A stretch of DNA of 64,000 nucleotides from a bacterium (GTDB lineage Bacteria; Bacillota; Bacilli; Lactobacillales; Streptococcaceae). The DNA is taken from contig CAJNCJ010000002.1 in the NCBI GenBank assembly GCA_905221235.1, forward strand, positions 62,001 to 126,000, given 5' to 3'. Positions 12,001 through 21,436 of this stretch are shown here, piece by piece. The notes under the pieces were generated by a model. That model made no database searches. It saw only the letters and a list, made by a program, of their open reading frames with translations, and was not told the origin of the DNA. The position numbers and the translations under genes were made by a program. How positions within the stretch are numbered: position 1 is the first letter of the stretch; the number at the start of each line of letters is the position of its first letter.

Positions 12001-12173
12001 ATGCCGTATTTTTTTGTAACTTCTAGAAAGTCAAAAGCACCATAAAGATTATCAATATCCATCATAGCCAGATGAGTGTAGCCGAATTCTTTAGCTGCTC
12101 TCACATACTTGGTGATTGAAATGACACTCTCCATAAAACTATAGACTGTTTTTGTATCTAGTTGTGCGATCAA
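9072..12173 (-). CDS. dnaE: DNA polymerase III alpha subunit, DnaE type
   Basis: Replicative polymerase that in low-GC Gram-positives extends RNA primers before handing over to PolC. The protein is 1033 aa. An N-terminal PHP domain (with MMDIDNLYGAF near residue 35) precedes the C-family polymerase core, with the catalytic aspartates in MPDIDIDIPD near residue 335. Tandem helix-hairpin-helix and OB domains follow. The start is the TTG at 12171-12173: AGAGGAG lies 9 bases upstream, whereas the ATG nine codons earlier lies only a few bases from the promoter -10 (12204-12209) and has no ribosome site. Confidence 0.94.
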   Translation of the reverse strand: MIAQLDTKTVYSFMESVISITKYVRAAKEFGYTHLAMMDIDNLYGAFDFLEVTKKYGIHPLLGLEMTVFMDDQEVNLRFLALSSVGYQQLMKLSTAKMQGEKSWSVLSQYLEDIAVIVPYFEELESLNLGCDYYIGVYPETLASEFYRPILPLYRVNAFESRDREVLQVLTAIKENLPLREVPLRSRQDVFISASSLEKLFQERFPQALDNLEKLISGISYDLDTSLKLPRFNPARPAVEELRERAERGLAQKGLTGKEYQDRLDQELAVIHDMGFDDYFLVVWDLLRFGRSNGYYMGMGRGSAVGSLVSYALDITGIDPVEKNLIFERFLNRERYTMPDIDIDIPDIYRPDFIRYVGNKYGSKHAAQIVTFSTFGAKQALRDVLKRYGVPEYELSAITKKISFRNNLKSAYEGNLQFRQQINSKLEYQKAFEIACKIEGYPRQTSVHAAGVVISDQDLTNYIPLKHGDEIPLTQYDGHGVEASGLLKMDFLGLRNLTFVQKMQELLAETEGIKIAINEIDLEDKETLALFASGNTKGIFQFEQPGAIRLLKRVQPVCFEDVVATTSLNRPGASDYINNFVARKHGQEEVTVLDPVLEDILAPTYGIMLYQEQVMQVAQRFAGFSLGKADILRRAMGKKDATAMHEMRASFIQGSVEAGHTEEKAEQVFDVMEKFAGYGFNRSHAYAYSALAFQLAYFKTHYPAIFYQVMLNSANSDYLTDALEAGFEVAPLSINTIPYHDKIANKDIYLGLKSIKGVSNDLALWIIENRPYSNIEDFIAKLPENYLKLPLLEPLVKVGLFDLFEKNRQKVFNNLVNLFEFVKELGSLFGDTIYSWQESEDWTEQEKFYMEQELLGIGVSKHPLQAIASKAIYPITPIGNLSENSYAIILVEVQKIKVIRTKKGENMAFLQVDDSKKKLDVTLFSDLYRQVGQEIKEGAFYYIKGKIQSRDGRLQMIAQEIREAVAERFWIQVKNHEADQEISRILDQYKGPIPVIIRYEEEQKTIVSPHHFVAKSNELEAKLNEIVMKTIYR

Positions 12174-12203
12174 TTTACACTTCTCCTCTATCCTTCTCAC
12201 TAT

Positions 12204-12209
12204 ATTATA
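12204..12209 (-). promoter_or_regulatory. dnaE extended -10 element
   Basis: TGGTATAAT on the minus strand. It places the transcript start near 12197, between the upstream ATG and the true TTG start, which supports the TTG choice. Confidence 0.6.
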
Positions 12210-12522
12210 CCATTTTCAAAAAGAGAAAGACAAAAGCAATAACTCCTATCTCTGTTTTATATTTTAAATAAAGCATTTTGGATGAAAAAATAACAAATAT
12301 ATTTTCAATAGAAATGTTTCTATAAACTATTTTGAACTTTTTATCCCAATAAATGGATATCTCTTTTAAAGAAGTGAGATAAATTCACTCAAAATTCTTG
12401 TTAGATATAGTTTAATTTATGAATGCTATAGAATATCACATATTATTTCATATAAATTGTATTCATTATTCTTTAATTAATTTCTTTCTCACTTAATAAT
12501 TCCCTTTCTCCTATTTTTTTGA

Positions 12523-12555
12523 TATAATAACCTTAATTATTATTTTACAAGGAGG
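12523..12555 (+). promoter_or_regulatory. pepX -10 and ribosome site
   Basis: TATAAT at 12523-12528 and a strong AAGGAGG at 12549-12555. The rest of the 386-bp gap between dnaE and pepX (12174-12559) is AT-rich and shows no gene or clear repeat. Confidence 0.6.
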
Positions 12556-12559
12556 TTTT

Positions 12560-14842
12560 ATGCGCTTTAATCAATTCAGCTATTTATCACTTCCAAGAGA
12601 TACTATTTTATATGAATTAAAAAAGTATGGATTTGATTTTCCATCTGAGTCAACAAATAAAAAGATGTTGGAGTCTTTTCTAAGTCGTTTCTTTTTCACT
12701 TATCAAGACACTAACTATCCACTCTCCATCCTAGCAGCTGATAAAAAAACAGACCTGCTGACATTTTTTCAATCAGAAGATGAACTGACAGCAGATATTT
12801 TTTATACTGTTGCTTTTCAACTTTTAGGCTTTTCTTATTTGGTTGACTTCGAAGATAGTGACGTTTTTCGTAAAGAGACTGGTTTTCCCATTGTATATGG
12901 TGACTTAATTGAAAATCTCTATCAGTTACTCAATACTCGCACCAAAAAGGGAAATACTCTTATCGACCAACTTGTTAGTGACGGTCTTATTCCGGAGGAT
13001 AATGACTACCACTACTTTAACGGCAAGAGTTTAGCAACTTTTTCCAGCCATGATGTGATTCGAGAAGTTGTCTACGTTGAGTCTCGTGTCGATACTGACC
13101 GAAAAGGGCAACCTGACTTAGTCAAGGTCAGCATTATTCGTCCTCGTTATAACGGACAAATCCCTGCTATCATGACTACCAGCCCCTACCATCAGGGAAC
13201 AAATGACAAGGCCAGTGACAAAGCTCTCTACAAGATGGAGGGCGATCTTGAGGTCAAACCTGCTCACAAGATTGAGCTAGAAGAACCTCAACTAAATCTC
13301 GTCCAACCTCAAGGCCAAGCTGAGCTTGTAGCAGAAACTGAGGAAAAGCTAAGTCACATCAACTCCAGCTATACACTCAACGACTACTTCCTCCCACGAG
13401 GTTTTGCTAATCTCTATGTGTCAGGTGTTGGTACTAAAGACTCTACTGGTTTCATGACTAACGGCGACTACCAGCAAATCGAGGCTTATAAAAATGTCAT
13501 TGATTGGCTCAATGGTCGTTGCCGTGCCTTTACCGACCACACGCGCCAGCGTCAAGTCAAGGCTGACTGGTCAAATGGAAAAGTGGCTACAACAGGACTT
13601 TCTTATCTAGGTACCATGTCCAATGGTCTTGCTACTACAGGCGTCGATGGTTTAGAAGTTATCATTGCTGAGGCTGGCATTTCCTCATGGTACAACTACT
13701 ATCGTGAAAACGGTCTGGTGACCAGCCCAGGTGGCTATCCAGGTGAGGACTTTGACTCCCTTGCTGAGTTAACCTATTCTCGTAATCTCGTGGCTGGCGA
13801 CTATATCCGTAGCAATGAAGCGCACCAAGCTGACTTAGAAAAAGTAAAGGAACAACTGGATCGCAAATCTGGCGACTACAACCAGTTTTGGCATGACCGC
13901 AACTATCTGCTCAATGCTAATAAAGTAAAGGCAGAGGTTGTCTTTACCCACGGTTCTCAGGATTGGAATGTCAAACCACTTCATGTTTACCAGATGTTCC
14001 ATGCTCTTCCTGCTCATATCAACAAGCACCTCTTTTTCCATAATGGCGCACATGTTTACATGAACAACTGGCAGTCCATCGACTTCCGTGAGTCTATGAA
14101 TGCCTTATTGACTAAGAAATTACTGGGACAGGAAACGAATTACCAACTTCCTACTGTCATTTGGCAAGACAATACAGCCCCTCAGACTTGGTTATCACTT
14201 GATAACTTCGGTTGGCAAGAAAACTTTGAAACCTTCTCACTTGGTCAAGAAGAGCAAGTCATTCAAAACCAGTACCCAGATAAGGATTTTGAACGCTATG
14301 GCAAAACCTACCAGACCTTCAATACAGAACTCTATCAAGGGAAAGTCAATCAGATTACAATTGACCTTCCTGTGACCAAGGATATTCATTTGAACGGTCG
14401 AGCTCAACTCAATCTTCGCATCAAATCCAGCACAAACAAGGGGTTTTTATCTGCTCAACTACTGGAACTTGGTCAAAAGAAATACCTACAACCCTATCCA
14501 GCTGTTTTAAGTGCTAGAACCATTGACAACGGTCGCTATCATATGCTGGAAAATCTCTGTGAATTGCCATTTAGACCAGAGGCACAACGAGTCGTGACCA
14601 AAGGTTACCTTAATTTACAGAATAGAAACGATTTACTGTTAGTAGAGGATATCACTGCAGATGAATGGATGGATGTGCAATTTGAACTGCAGCCAACTAT
14701 TTACAAGTTAGAAGAAGGAGATACTCTTCGCTTAGTTCTCTATACTACTGACTTTGAAATCACCATCCGTGACAATACCGCTTACCACCTGACTGTTGAT
14801 CTTGAACAGTCTACACTTATCTTACCTTGTCAAAAGGTATAA
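12560..14842 (+). CDS. pepX: X-prolyl dipeptidyl aminopeptidase
   Basis: Cytosolic serine peptidase (family S15) that removes X-Pro dipeptides from peptide N-termini. It is 760 aa long. The catalytic triad is Ser348 (GLSYLGT), Asp468 (GSQDWNV) and His498 (NGAHVYM), the same numbering as the Lactococcus enzyme. Domain order is an N-terminal dimerisation domain, alpha/beta hydrolase, helical insert and C-terminal jelly-roll. From memory, residues 1-40 differ much more from pneumococcal PepX than the rest does, which would suit a recombination breakpoint. The stop is followed at once by a decayed copy of the gene's own 3' end. Confidence 0.95.
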   Translation: MRFNQFSYLSLPRDTILYELKKYGFDFPSESTNKKMLESFLSRFFFTYQDTNYPLSILAADKKTDLLTFFQSEDELTADIFYTVAFQLLGFSYLVDFEDSDVFRKETGFPIVYGDLIENLYQLLNTRTKKGNTLIDQLVSDGLIPEDNDYHYFNGKSLATFSSHDVIREVVYVESRVDTDRKGQPDLVKVSIIRPRYNGQIPAIMTTSPYHQGTNDKASDKALYKMEGDLEVKPAHKIELEEPQLNLVQPQGQAELVAETEEKLSHINSSYTLNDYFLPRGFANLYVSGVGTKDSTGFMTNGDYQQIEAYKNVIDWLNGRCRAFTDHTRQRQVKADWSNGKVATTGLSYLGTMSNGLATTGVDGLEVIIAEAGISSWYNYYRENGLVTSPGGYPGEDFDSLAELTYSRNLVAGDYIRSNEAHQADLEKVKEQLDRKSGDYNQFWHDRNYLLNANKVKAEVVFTHGSQDWNVKPLHVYQMFHALPAHINKHLFFHNGAHVYMNNWQSIDFRESMNALLTKKLLGQETNYQLPTVIWQDNTAPQTWLSLDNFGWQENFETFSLGQEEQVIQNQYPDKDFERYGKTYQTFNTELYQGKVNQITIDLPVTKDIHLNGRAQLNLRIKSSTNKGFLSAQLLELGQKKYLQPYPAVLSARTIDNGRYHMLENLCELPFRPEAQRVVTKGYLNLQNRNDLLLVEDITADEWMDVQFELQPTIYKLEEGDTLRLVLYTTDFEITIRDNTAYHLTVDLEQSTLILPCQKV

Positions 14843-14849
14843 TGTAACA

Positions 14850-15300
14850 GACATTCAGTATGGAAAATTTCCACTTGAATAGTCTAACGAAACATAAACT
14901 TGGTATCAAATCTACTCTCAAAGAAGGACTTATGATTAGCCCATAACTGGAGTTTGGACAAAAGATACTAACACCCCTGACCAACATGTGTAACCCTCTA
15001 TCATACATGCTACCACACCACATGTTGGACAATCACTGTGAATTATATTTATAGAAAATTCACAACAAGCCGTGACAAAATGCTACCATAATTAAATGAT
15101 TCACTATCAGTAAAGAACAGCAATGTAGATGAAGGGATAGATATCCAATTCAACTGCACCCAACTAGTGACAAGTTAAAAGAGGGAGATGCTCTCCATCT
15201 AGTTCTTTATACTACTGACTTTGAAATCATTATACGTGACAATACCGCTTACCACTCGACTGACGATTTCGATCAGTCCACGTTTTCTGTACTTTGTACA
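14850..15300 (+). pseudogene. Decayed tandem copy of the pepX 3' end
   Basis: This gap is not random: it aligns base by base with pepX 14370-14835, that is residues about 608-757. Clear blocks are TATCAAATCTACT at 14906, ACTGTGAATTA near 15032, and 15207-15258, which differs from pepX 14740-14791 at only a few positions. The offset falls from about 481 to 467 bp along the copy, so it has net deletions; frame shifts and stops are frequent. It ends just before the argR ribosome site. No peptide can be made from it. Confidence 0.85.
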
Positions 15301-15315
15301 AGGAGTTAAATTATT

Positions 15316-15786
15316 ATGAACAAATCTGAACACCGACACCAACTCATACGCGCTCTTGTTGCAAAAAACAAGATTCATACTCAAGCTGAGCTACAAGCCC
15401 TTCTTGCTGATAACGACATTCAAGTTACTCAAGCAACTCTCTCACGCGACATCAAAAATATGAATCTGTCAAAAGTTCGCGAAGAGGATAACTCTTACTA
15501 CGTGCTCAATACAGGTTCTATCTCAAAATGGGAAAAACGTCTTGAACTCTACATGGAAGATGCCCTTGTCTTGATGCGCCCAGTTCAACATCAAGTTCTA
15601 CTAAAAACCCTTCCTGGACTGGCTCAATCATTTGGTTCTATCATTGATGCTTTGAGTTTCCCTGACGCTATCGCTACCCTCTGTGGTGATGATGTCTGCC
15701 TTGTCATCTGTGAAGATGTAGAGGCGGCTCAACATTGCTTTGAAGAGCTGAAACAATTCGCCCCACCATTTTTCTTTGGTGAATAG
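15316..15786 (+). CDS. argR: ArgR-family arginine-responsive transcriptional regulator
   Basis: A 156-residue protein of normal ArgR length. An N-terminal winged helix (residues 1-70, with TQATLSRDIKNM as recognition region) is followed by the oligomerisation and arginine-binding domain, where ATLCGDDVCLVI corresponds to the family's TIAGDDT core. ArgR proteins form hexamers that regulate arginine synthesis or catabolism with arginine as co-factor. Streptococci carry several paralogues, so the exact target is open. AAGGAG precedes the ATG, and a perfect terminator follows the stop. The gene sits alone behind pepX. Confidence 0.85.
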   Translation: MNKSEHRHQLIRALVAKNKIHTQAELQALLADNDIQVTQATLSRDIKNMNLSKVREEDNSYYVLNTGSISKWEKRLELYMEDALVLMRPVQHQVLLKTLPGLAQSFGSIIDALSFPDAIATLCGDDVCLVICEDVEAAQHCFEELKQFAPPFFFGE

Positions 15787-15792
15787 CAAAAT

Positions 15793-15823
15793 CCCGTGTC
15801 TGATCAGACACGGAATTTTTTTA
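15793..15823 (+). terminator. argR terminator
   Basis: Perfect 20-bp palindrome CCGTGTCTGATCAGACACGG followed by AATTTTTTT, a few bases after the stop. Confidence 0.88.
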
Positions 15824-15834
15824 TCTTCTTTACT

Positions 15835-15954
15835 TATACTCTTCGAAAACCTCTTCAAACCACATCAGCTTCACCTTATCTGCCACCTCAAAGCAGTGCT
15901 TTGAGCAACCTGCGGCTAGCTTCCTAGTTTGCTCTTTGATTTTCATTGAGTATT
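15835..15954. repeat. BOX element (boxA plus boxC, boxB reduced)
   Basis: Begins TATACTCTTCGAAAA (boxA end) and runs to TTTTCATTGAGTATT (boxC end). Compared with the copies at 25406 and 53818, most of the boxB module is missing. Confidence 0.85.
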
Positions 15955-16024
15955 AATAAAACAAAAAAGAGAAAACTATCTCATACATGAGTACAAAAGA
16001 AATTCTAAACCTGTTTCAGCTTGA

Positions 16025-16124
16025 TATAGTGTTTGAATAAAATGTGAACAAATTTATTAGGGAATTCAAATCAATTTCATGCTTTAAAAGTCGTTTTGTA
16101 CTATTTTAGATTCAATTAATTATA
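16025..16124. repeat. Degenerate RUP element
   Basis: A 100-bp element bounded by TATAGTG and ATTATA. It aligns along its whole length with the RUP at 57504-57604, sharing AATAAAAT, GAACAAA and AGGGAATT blocks in the same order. Confidence 0.7.
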
Positions 16125-16135
16125 CATTATAGATA

Positions 16136-16173
16136 ATCCTCTTCAAACCACGTCAAGTTCACATTTCCGTATA
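16136..16173. repeat. Isolated boxA fragment of a BOX element
   Basis: CCTCTTCAAACCACGTCAAG matches the boxA module of the full BOX copies in the window; no boxB or boxC is attached. It lies beside the RUP copy, just beyond the ftsK stop. Confidence 0.6.
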
Positions 16174-16183
16174 AGAGAGAAAT

Positions 16184-18487
16184 TTATTGTTGTAAAACTT
16201 TTCTTGGTTTGGTACCTTCAGCTGGACCTATGACACCTGCCATCTCCAGTTCTTCCATGAGACGGGTCGCACGGTTAAATCCAACTGACAAACGACGCTG
16301 AATCATAGATGCGCTGGCTTTCTGAGTTTCGATTACCAAAGCCTTGGCTTCTTCAAAAAGCGGATCTCCACCAGTTTCACCATCTGAAAATTCTCCGTCA
16401 TTTTCAGAAACCTCTCCCGGATCAAAACTCTCATCGTAGTCTGCATCTGCCTGAGCCTTGATGAAGTTTACAATGCGTTCGACATCGTCATCCGAGATAA
16501 AGGATCCTTGCAGACGAACTGGATGATTTTCATCGATTGGTTTAAAGAGCATATCTCCTCGTCCAAGCAATTTCTCTGCTCCATTTTCATCCAAAATCGT
16601 ACGGGAATCTGTACCTGATGATACCGCAAAAGCCACACGAGATGGAACATTAGCCTTGATCAGACCAGAGATGACATCAACGGATGGACGCTGGGTTGCA
16701 AGAATCATGTGGATGCCGGCAGCACGCGCCTTCTGCCCAAGACGAATGATGGCATCTTCCACTTCCTTGCTGGCCACCATCATGAGGTCAGCCAACTCAT
16801 CCACAATCACGACAATGAGCGGTAGCGGAATTTGCTTGTACTCAGACTGGGCATTGAACTCTTCTACCTTGGCATTAAAACCTGCAATATTCCGAACTCC
16901 CACCTTGGCAAAGAGTTCATAACGGTTTTCCATTTCATCCACAACCTTTTGCAGGGCCTTGCTGGCCTTACGTGGATTGGTCACAACTGGAATCAAAAGG
17001 TGGGGAATATCATTGTAAACAGACAACTCAACCATCTTGGGATCGACCATCATAAATTTAACTTGGTCAGGTCTCGCCTTCATGAGAATGCTAGCGATAA
17101 TTCCGTTAACTGCTACCGACTTCCCTGAACCCGTTGAACCTGCGACGAGCAAGTGAGGCATTTTAGAAAGGTCAAAAGCTCTTGCTGTGCCATTAACCGC
17201 CTTTCCTAAAGGAATTTCCAAGAGATTTTCTGCTTTCGTTTGAGACTGTTCCCATAGTTCGCGAAAGGACACAGTCGCAATCTCGGAGTTAGGTACTTCA
17301 ATTCCGACTAAGGATTTCCCAGGAATTGGTGCTTCAATTCGAACATCCTTAGCTGCCAAGGCTAGAGCGAGGTCATCTGCTAGATTGGAAATACGGTTGA
17401 CTCGCACACCGACTGCTGGCTTAACTTCATACTTGGTGACCGACGGCCCAATTTCAGCCCGTTCAACCGTCACCTTGATACCAAAGCTAGCAAAGGTTTC
17501 TTCAAGGATTTTGATATTTTCTCGGACGATTTTCTTCTCTTTAGACTGGTCTTTGGGTTTATCAGGTGCAAAGAGTTGTAAACTTGGAAGTTTGTATTCA
17601 AGAGCCTCCTTGGCTGAAAAATCGACCTGTACATCTTCATCATCAGAGCTATCTTCCTGTTCAGTGAATTCAAGCTCTGGTTGAGGCAGGATGATTTCTG
17701 GTTCCACCCACTCTTCTTCAGGTATAGGTGAAAAATCCTGAACAGCTTCCTCTGTCAAAATTTCACCCGTTTCCATATCGACAGGAGGCAAATCGGGTAA
17801 GGCTTTCTCAGTGGCTTCTTTTTCTAATCTAGCCTCTTCCTCTGCCTTTTGACGAGCTTTTTCTTCTTGTTTGACAAAGCGTTCCTCTTTTCGACGCTCA
17901 TGCCCTTCCCGCCATTTGACAAATCCTCTACTGAAAAATTCAGCAATATCGTAAACAGACCAAGGGCTAACTAGGAGAGCACCTGCTAAAATCAAGATAG
18001 AACCAATAAAGTAAGTACCGATATTTGAGAAGAGAAAGGCTGTTGGCACATAGAGTCCAACACCAATCAAGCCTCCACCAGCAAAACTGGTCGTTCGAAA
18101 ACCAGTCAAATCAGTCACAACCTGAGCCATGGTTCCTTTTAGAACGGTCTTGTCCAAACCATATTTCCAAACCAAGTAGGCCTCAAAAATCAGGAGTAAG
18201 CCCGCAAATATAGTGAAAAAGCCAGCTAGGAGGCCTTCCTGTTTTCGGAGCCACTTGAAAAAGAAGAGATAAATCAAGAGGGCAAATATTGCCAGATAGG
18301 CTAAGCTTCCCACCAGCAAGCGAATTAAATTGTAAAGGGTTATACCTGCAGCACCTAATTTAAAAGCTGCAAAAATCAATAAAAACGCGATTCCTAGCGA
18401 AATTAACATTCGTTGAATCGCTTCTTTTCTTTCGAGTTCTGCTTTAGACGGTCTCCGTCTTGTTTTACTTGTATTCTTGTTTGCCAT
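16184..18487 (-). CDS. ftsK: DNA translocase FtsK/SpoIIIE
   Basis: Septal DNA pump that moves chromosome ends out of the division plane, and here the last gene before the BOX/RUP cluster. It is 767 aa, with four or five membrane helices in residues 25-180, an acidic linker (about 195-300), then the RecA-like motor with Walker A GSTGSGKS near residue 440 and Walker [11 protein letters not shown] near residue 560. The C-terminal gamma winged helix ([16 protein letters not shown]) reads KOPS/SRS-type sites. The ATG at 18487 is the family start; only a weak AGAAGA precedes it, and the -10 is so close that the transcript is probably leaderless. Confidence 0.96.
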   Translation of the reverse strand: MANKNTSKTRRRPSKAELERKEAIQRMLISLGIAFLLIFAAFKLGAAGITLYNLIRLLVGSLAYLAIFALLIYLFFFKWLRKQEGLLAGFFTIFAGLLLIFEAYLVWKYGLDKTVLKGTMAQVVTDLTGFRTTSFAGGGLIGVGLYVPTAFLFSNIGTYFIGSILILAGALLVSPWSVYDIAEFFSRGFVKWREGHERRKEERFVKQEEKARQKAEEEARLEKEATEKALPDLPPVDMETGEILTEEAVQDFSPIPEEEWVEPEIILPQPELEFTEQEDSSDDEDVQVDFSAKEALEYKLPSLQLFAPDKPKDQSKEKKIVRENIKILEETFASFGIKVTVERAEIGPSVTKYEVKPAVGVRVNRISNLADDLALALAAKDVRIEAPIPGKSLVGIEVPNSEIATVSFRELWEQSQTKAENLLEIPLGKAVNGTARAFDLSKMPHLLVAGSTGSGKSVAVNGIIASILMKARPDQVKFMMVDPKMVELSVYNDIPHLLIPVVTNPRKASKALQKVVDEMENRYELFAKVGVRNIAGFNAKVEEFNAQSEYKQIPLPLIVVIVDELADLMMVASKEVEDAIIRLGQKARAAGIHMILATQRPSVDVISGLIKANVPSRVAFAVSSGTDSRTILDENGAEKLLGRGDMLFKPIDENHPVRLQGSFISDDDVERIVNFIKAQADADYDESFDPGEVSENDGEFSDGETGGDPLFEEAKALVIETQKASASMIQRRLSVGFNRATRLMEELEMAGVIGPAEGTKPRKVLQQ

Positions 18488-18493
18488 TCTTCT

Positions 18494-18499
18494 ATTATA
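18494..18499 (-). promoter_or_regulatory. ftsK extended -10 element, six bases from the start codon
   Basis: TGTGGTATAAT on the minus strand ends six bases before the ftsK ATG, which puts the expected transcript start on the A of the ATG itself. Confidence 0.6.
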
Positions 18500-18575
18500 C
18501 CACATTTCACAGGCATTACGGAAAGAGAAAAAGACCGCACCAAACAGTACAATCCTTTCATTTTCTATCTAATTT

Positions 18576-20528
18576 TTATACTTGAGATTTGCGCAGGTAA
18601 CCATAGACTACACCACTTACGATTGCTCCTACCAAGACAGAGGCAAGGTAAAGAAGGGCATTTGAAGTAAGGGCGATTACGAAGATTCCTCCGTGTGGCG
18701 CCATGAGTTTGATTCCAGCAAGACCAACGAGTCCGCCTGCTACTGCTGAACCAAGGATAAAGCTTGGGATCGCACGAGCTGGGTCAGCGGCACCAAATGG
18801 AATCGCTCCCTCAGTGATAAATGACAAGCCCATGATGATATTTGTCAAACCAGAGTTGCGTTCTTCCTTAGTAAATTTATCTTTGAAAAGAAGCGTTGCG
18901 ACAAAGATTGCAAGTGGTGGCACCATTCCTCCAGCCATAACTGCTGCCATAGCCACAGAACCACCTGAAGAAACAGTTGCTGCAAGCGTACCTGTACCAA
19001 AGACATAGGCCGCTTTGTTGACAGGTCCACCCATGTCAACAGCCATCATTCCACCAAGAACGATACCGAGAAGGACAGCTGAACCGCCCCCAAGACCGCC
19101 AAGGAAATCATTCATAGCAGTGTTGATTGCTGCCATTGGGATATTCACAGCTAGCATGACAAATCCAGTCAAGATTGTTCCAAGAAGTGGCAAGAGAAGG
19201 ATTGATTTAGCACCTTCAAGTGAACGAGGAACTTTGACGTATTTCTTGATGGCAAGAACCAAAGCACCTGCGATAAATCCACCAACAAGGGCACCTAGGA
19301 AACCAGATGAGACACCGACAAGAGTTGAAGTCGTCTCACCACCTGCGGCATAAGGGATTTTCCCAAAGGCAAAACCTTCTTTGGCAATAGCACCAGCCAC
19401 GAAACCTGCTACCAAACCTGGTTTTTCAGCGATAGAGTAGGCAACATATCCTGCAAAGACTGGAAGCATCAAGCCAAAGGCTGCTCCACCGATTTTCATG
19501 AACATAGAAGCTAGTTCATGGTAAGAACCAAGATTGCCAAGATTTTCATTTGGAACACCCAAAGCACCGTCAATCAAGAAGGCAAGGGCAATCATGATAC
19601 CACCACCGATAACGAATGGCAACATTTGAGATACACCACTCATCAAGTGTTTGTAGAAGGCACCACCAAGGCTTTGTTTTTCATTACTTGTTGTTGCAGC
19701 TTTTGCTCCATTTGCGGCACGGTAGACTTCCGCATCCCCAGAAAGAGCCAAGTTAATCAATTCTTCTGTCTTACGGATACCGTCAGCCACTGGACGATTG
19801 ATCAAAGGTTTGCCATCAAAACGATCCATCTCAACAGCCTTATCTGCTGCGATGATAACAGCTTTAGCCTTACGGATATCTTCTGCAGTTAGTTGATTTC
19901 CAACACCGCTGGCACCGTTTGTTTCAACCTTAATCCCAACACCCATTTCAGCAGCCACTTTTTGAAGAGCTTCTTGGGCCATATAAGTGTGGGCAATACC
20001 TGTCGTACAAGCTGTCACAGCTACGATAAAGTCACCAGAGTTATTGGCAGGCGCTTGAACAGGCTCCCCAGCCTTTTCTGAAGCTTGTTCAAAAAGTTCG
20101 ATGACTTGGTCTGCAGATGTTGCTTGACGAAGTTTGTCAGCAAAACCGTCTTTCATCAAGTATTGAGACAATTCTGCCAAGGCTGCCAAGTGAGTGTCAT
20201 TGGCACCTTCGGGAGCCGCAATCATGAAGAAGAGATCAGTTGCTTGCCCATCCAAGCTCTCATAGTCAACACCCTTGTTTGACTTAGCAAAGAGAACAGT
20301 CGCATCTTTGACAGCAGCATTTTTGCTGTGAGGCATAGCGATTCCATCACCCAAACCTGTAGAAGTCAAAGCTTCACGCGCCAAAATACCTTCTTTAAAT
20401 GTTTCAAAATCTGTCACATAACCGTGGTCTGTCAAGCTTTTAATCATTTCTTCGATGACAGCAGTTTTTTCAGTTGCCTGCAAATCCAGCAACATGACAT
20501 CTTTTCTCAATAGGTCTTGAATTTTCAT
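18576..20528 (-). CDS. fruA: Fructose PTS enzyme IIABC
   Basis: Imports fructose and phosphorylates it to fructose 1-phosphate using PEP. The 650 residues contain all three domains in order: IIA (phosphorylated His67 in AMPHSKN), IIB (Cys174 in VTACTTGIAHTY) and the membrane domain IIC (about 290-645, eight or more helices). Its ATG overlaps the fruK stop by four bases (ATGA), so translation is coupled. It is the last gene of the fruR-fruK-fruA operon and supplies the substrate of FruK. Confidence 0.96.
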   Translation of the reverse strand: MKIQDLLRKDVMLLDLQATEKTAVIEEMIKSLTDHGYVTDFETFKEGILAREALTSTGLGDGIAMPHSKNAAVKDATVLFAKSNKGVDYESLDGQATDLFFMIAAPEGANDTHLAALAELSQYLMKDGFADKLRQATSADQVIELFEQASEKAGEPVQAPANNSGDFIVAVTACTTGIAHTYMAQEALQKVAAEMGVGIKVETNGASGVGNQLTAEDIRKAKAVIIAADKAVEMDRFDGKPLINRPVADGIRKTEELINLALSGDAEVYRAANGAKAATTSNEKQSLGGAFYKHLMSGVSQMLPFVIGGGIMIALAFLIDGALGVPNENLGNLGSYHELASMFMKIGGAAFGLMLPVFAGYVAYSIAEKPGLVAGFVAGAIAKEGFAFGKIPYAAGGETTSTLVGVSSGFLGALVGGFIAGALVLAIKKYVKVPRSLEGAKSILLLPLLGTILTGFVMLAVNIPMAAINTAMNDFLGGLGGGSAVLLGIVLGGMMAVDMGGPVNKAAYVFGTGTLAATVSSGGSVAMAAVMAGGMVPPLAIFVATLLFKDKFTKEERNSGLTNIIMGLSFITEGAIPFGAADPARAIPSFILGSAVAGGLVGLAGIKLMAPHGGIFVIALTSNALLYLASVLVGAIVSGVVYGYLRKSQV

Positions 20529-21436
20529 CTTTTTTCTACCTCAACTTTTTCATATGTTTCTTTAATAAATTCTGCTGTTGCCAAGTCATCCGAGAAGGTC
20601 GTTGCTGTTCCACAAGCTACTCCCCATTTGAAGGCTTCTACTGCGTCTTTTGATTTGACAAATTCACCTGTAAACCCAGCAACCATAGAGTCACCAGCTC
20701 CAACTGAATTTTTGACTGTTCCCTTGATTGGTTTAGCGAAGTAAGCTCCCTCAGATGTGACAAGAAGGGCACCGTCACCAGCCATAGAGATAATAACGTT
20801 TTGAGCACCTTTAGCTAGTAGCTCACGAGCATATTTCTCAATTTGGTCTAAACTTTCGAGTTTCACTCCAAAGATAGCTCCAAGTTCATGATTGTTTGGT
20901 TTAACTAGAAGTGGTTGATAATCCAAACTATCAATCAAGGTCTGTCCTTCAAAGTCGCAAACGACTTGCGCACCTGTCTGACGCGTCAAGGCAATCAAAT
21001 CCTTGTAGATGACATTTCCTAGATTTTTAGCACTTGAACCCGCAAATACAACCGTGTCTTCTGCAGTCAAACTAGACAAAATAGTTTTCAATTCTTCTAA
21101 CTGAGCTGGTTCCACGTTTGGACCCGTTCCATTGATTTCTGTTTCTTGGTCCGCTTTAATCTTAACATTGATGCGAGTATCTTCTGCCACTTGGACAAAA
21201 CGTGTCTCGATTTCTTCCTCTGCCAAAGTATCTGTGATAAATTTACCAGTAAAACCTCCGATAAATCCAGTCGCTGTATTGGGAATATCCAAGCGTTTCA
21301 AGACACGACTAACATTGATTCCTTTCCCACCAGCAAACTTATCATCACTGTCCATACGATTGACACTACCGACTTGGACTTGGTCCAAACGAACGATATA
21401 GTCAATGGATGGATTGAGTGTGACTGTATAAATCAT
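20525..21436 (-). CDS. fruK: 1-phosphofructokinase
   Basis: Converts fructose 1-phosphate, the product of FruA, to fructose 1,6-bisphosphate. At 303 aa it is a PfkB/ribokinase-family sugar kinase with the GGKGINVSR substrate segment near residue 37 and the catalytic GAGDSMVAGF motif near residue 247. Its start overlaps the fruR stop (ATGA) and its stop overlaps the fruA start. This tight order is standard for the Gram-positive fructose operon. Confidence 0.96.
   Translation of the reverse strand: MIYTVTLNPSIDYIVRLDQVQVGSVNRMDSDDKFAGGKGINVSRVLKRLDIPNTATGFIGGFTGKFITDTLAEEEIETRFVQVAEDTRINVKIKADQETEINGTGPNVEPAQLEELKTILSSLTAEDTVVFAGSSAKNLGNVIYKDLIALTRQTGAQVVCDFEGQTLIDSLDYQPLLVKPNNHELGAIFGVKLESLDQIEKYARELLAKGAQNVIISMAGDGALLVTSEGAYFAKPIKGTVKNSVGAGDSMVAGFTGEFVKSKDAVEAFKWGVACGTATTFSDDLATAEFIKETYEKVEVEKR

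Noticed and set aside
12174-12200. ATG at 12200 as dnaE start
   Set aside because: It lies about where transcription should begin, has no ribosome site, and a TTG nine codons on has AGAGGAG at good spacing and gives the usual protein length.
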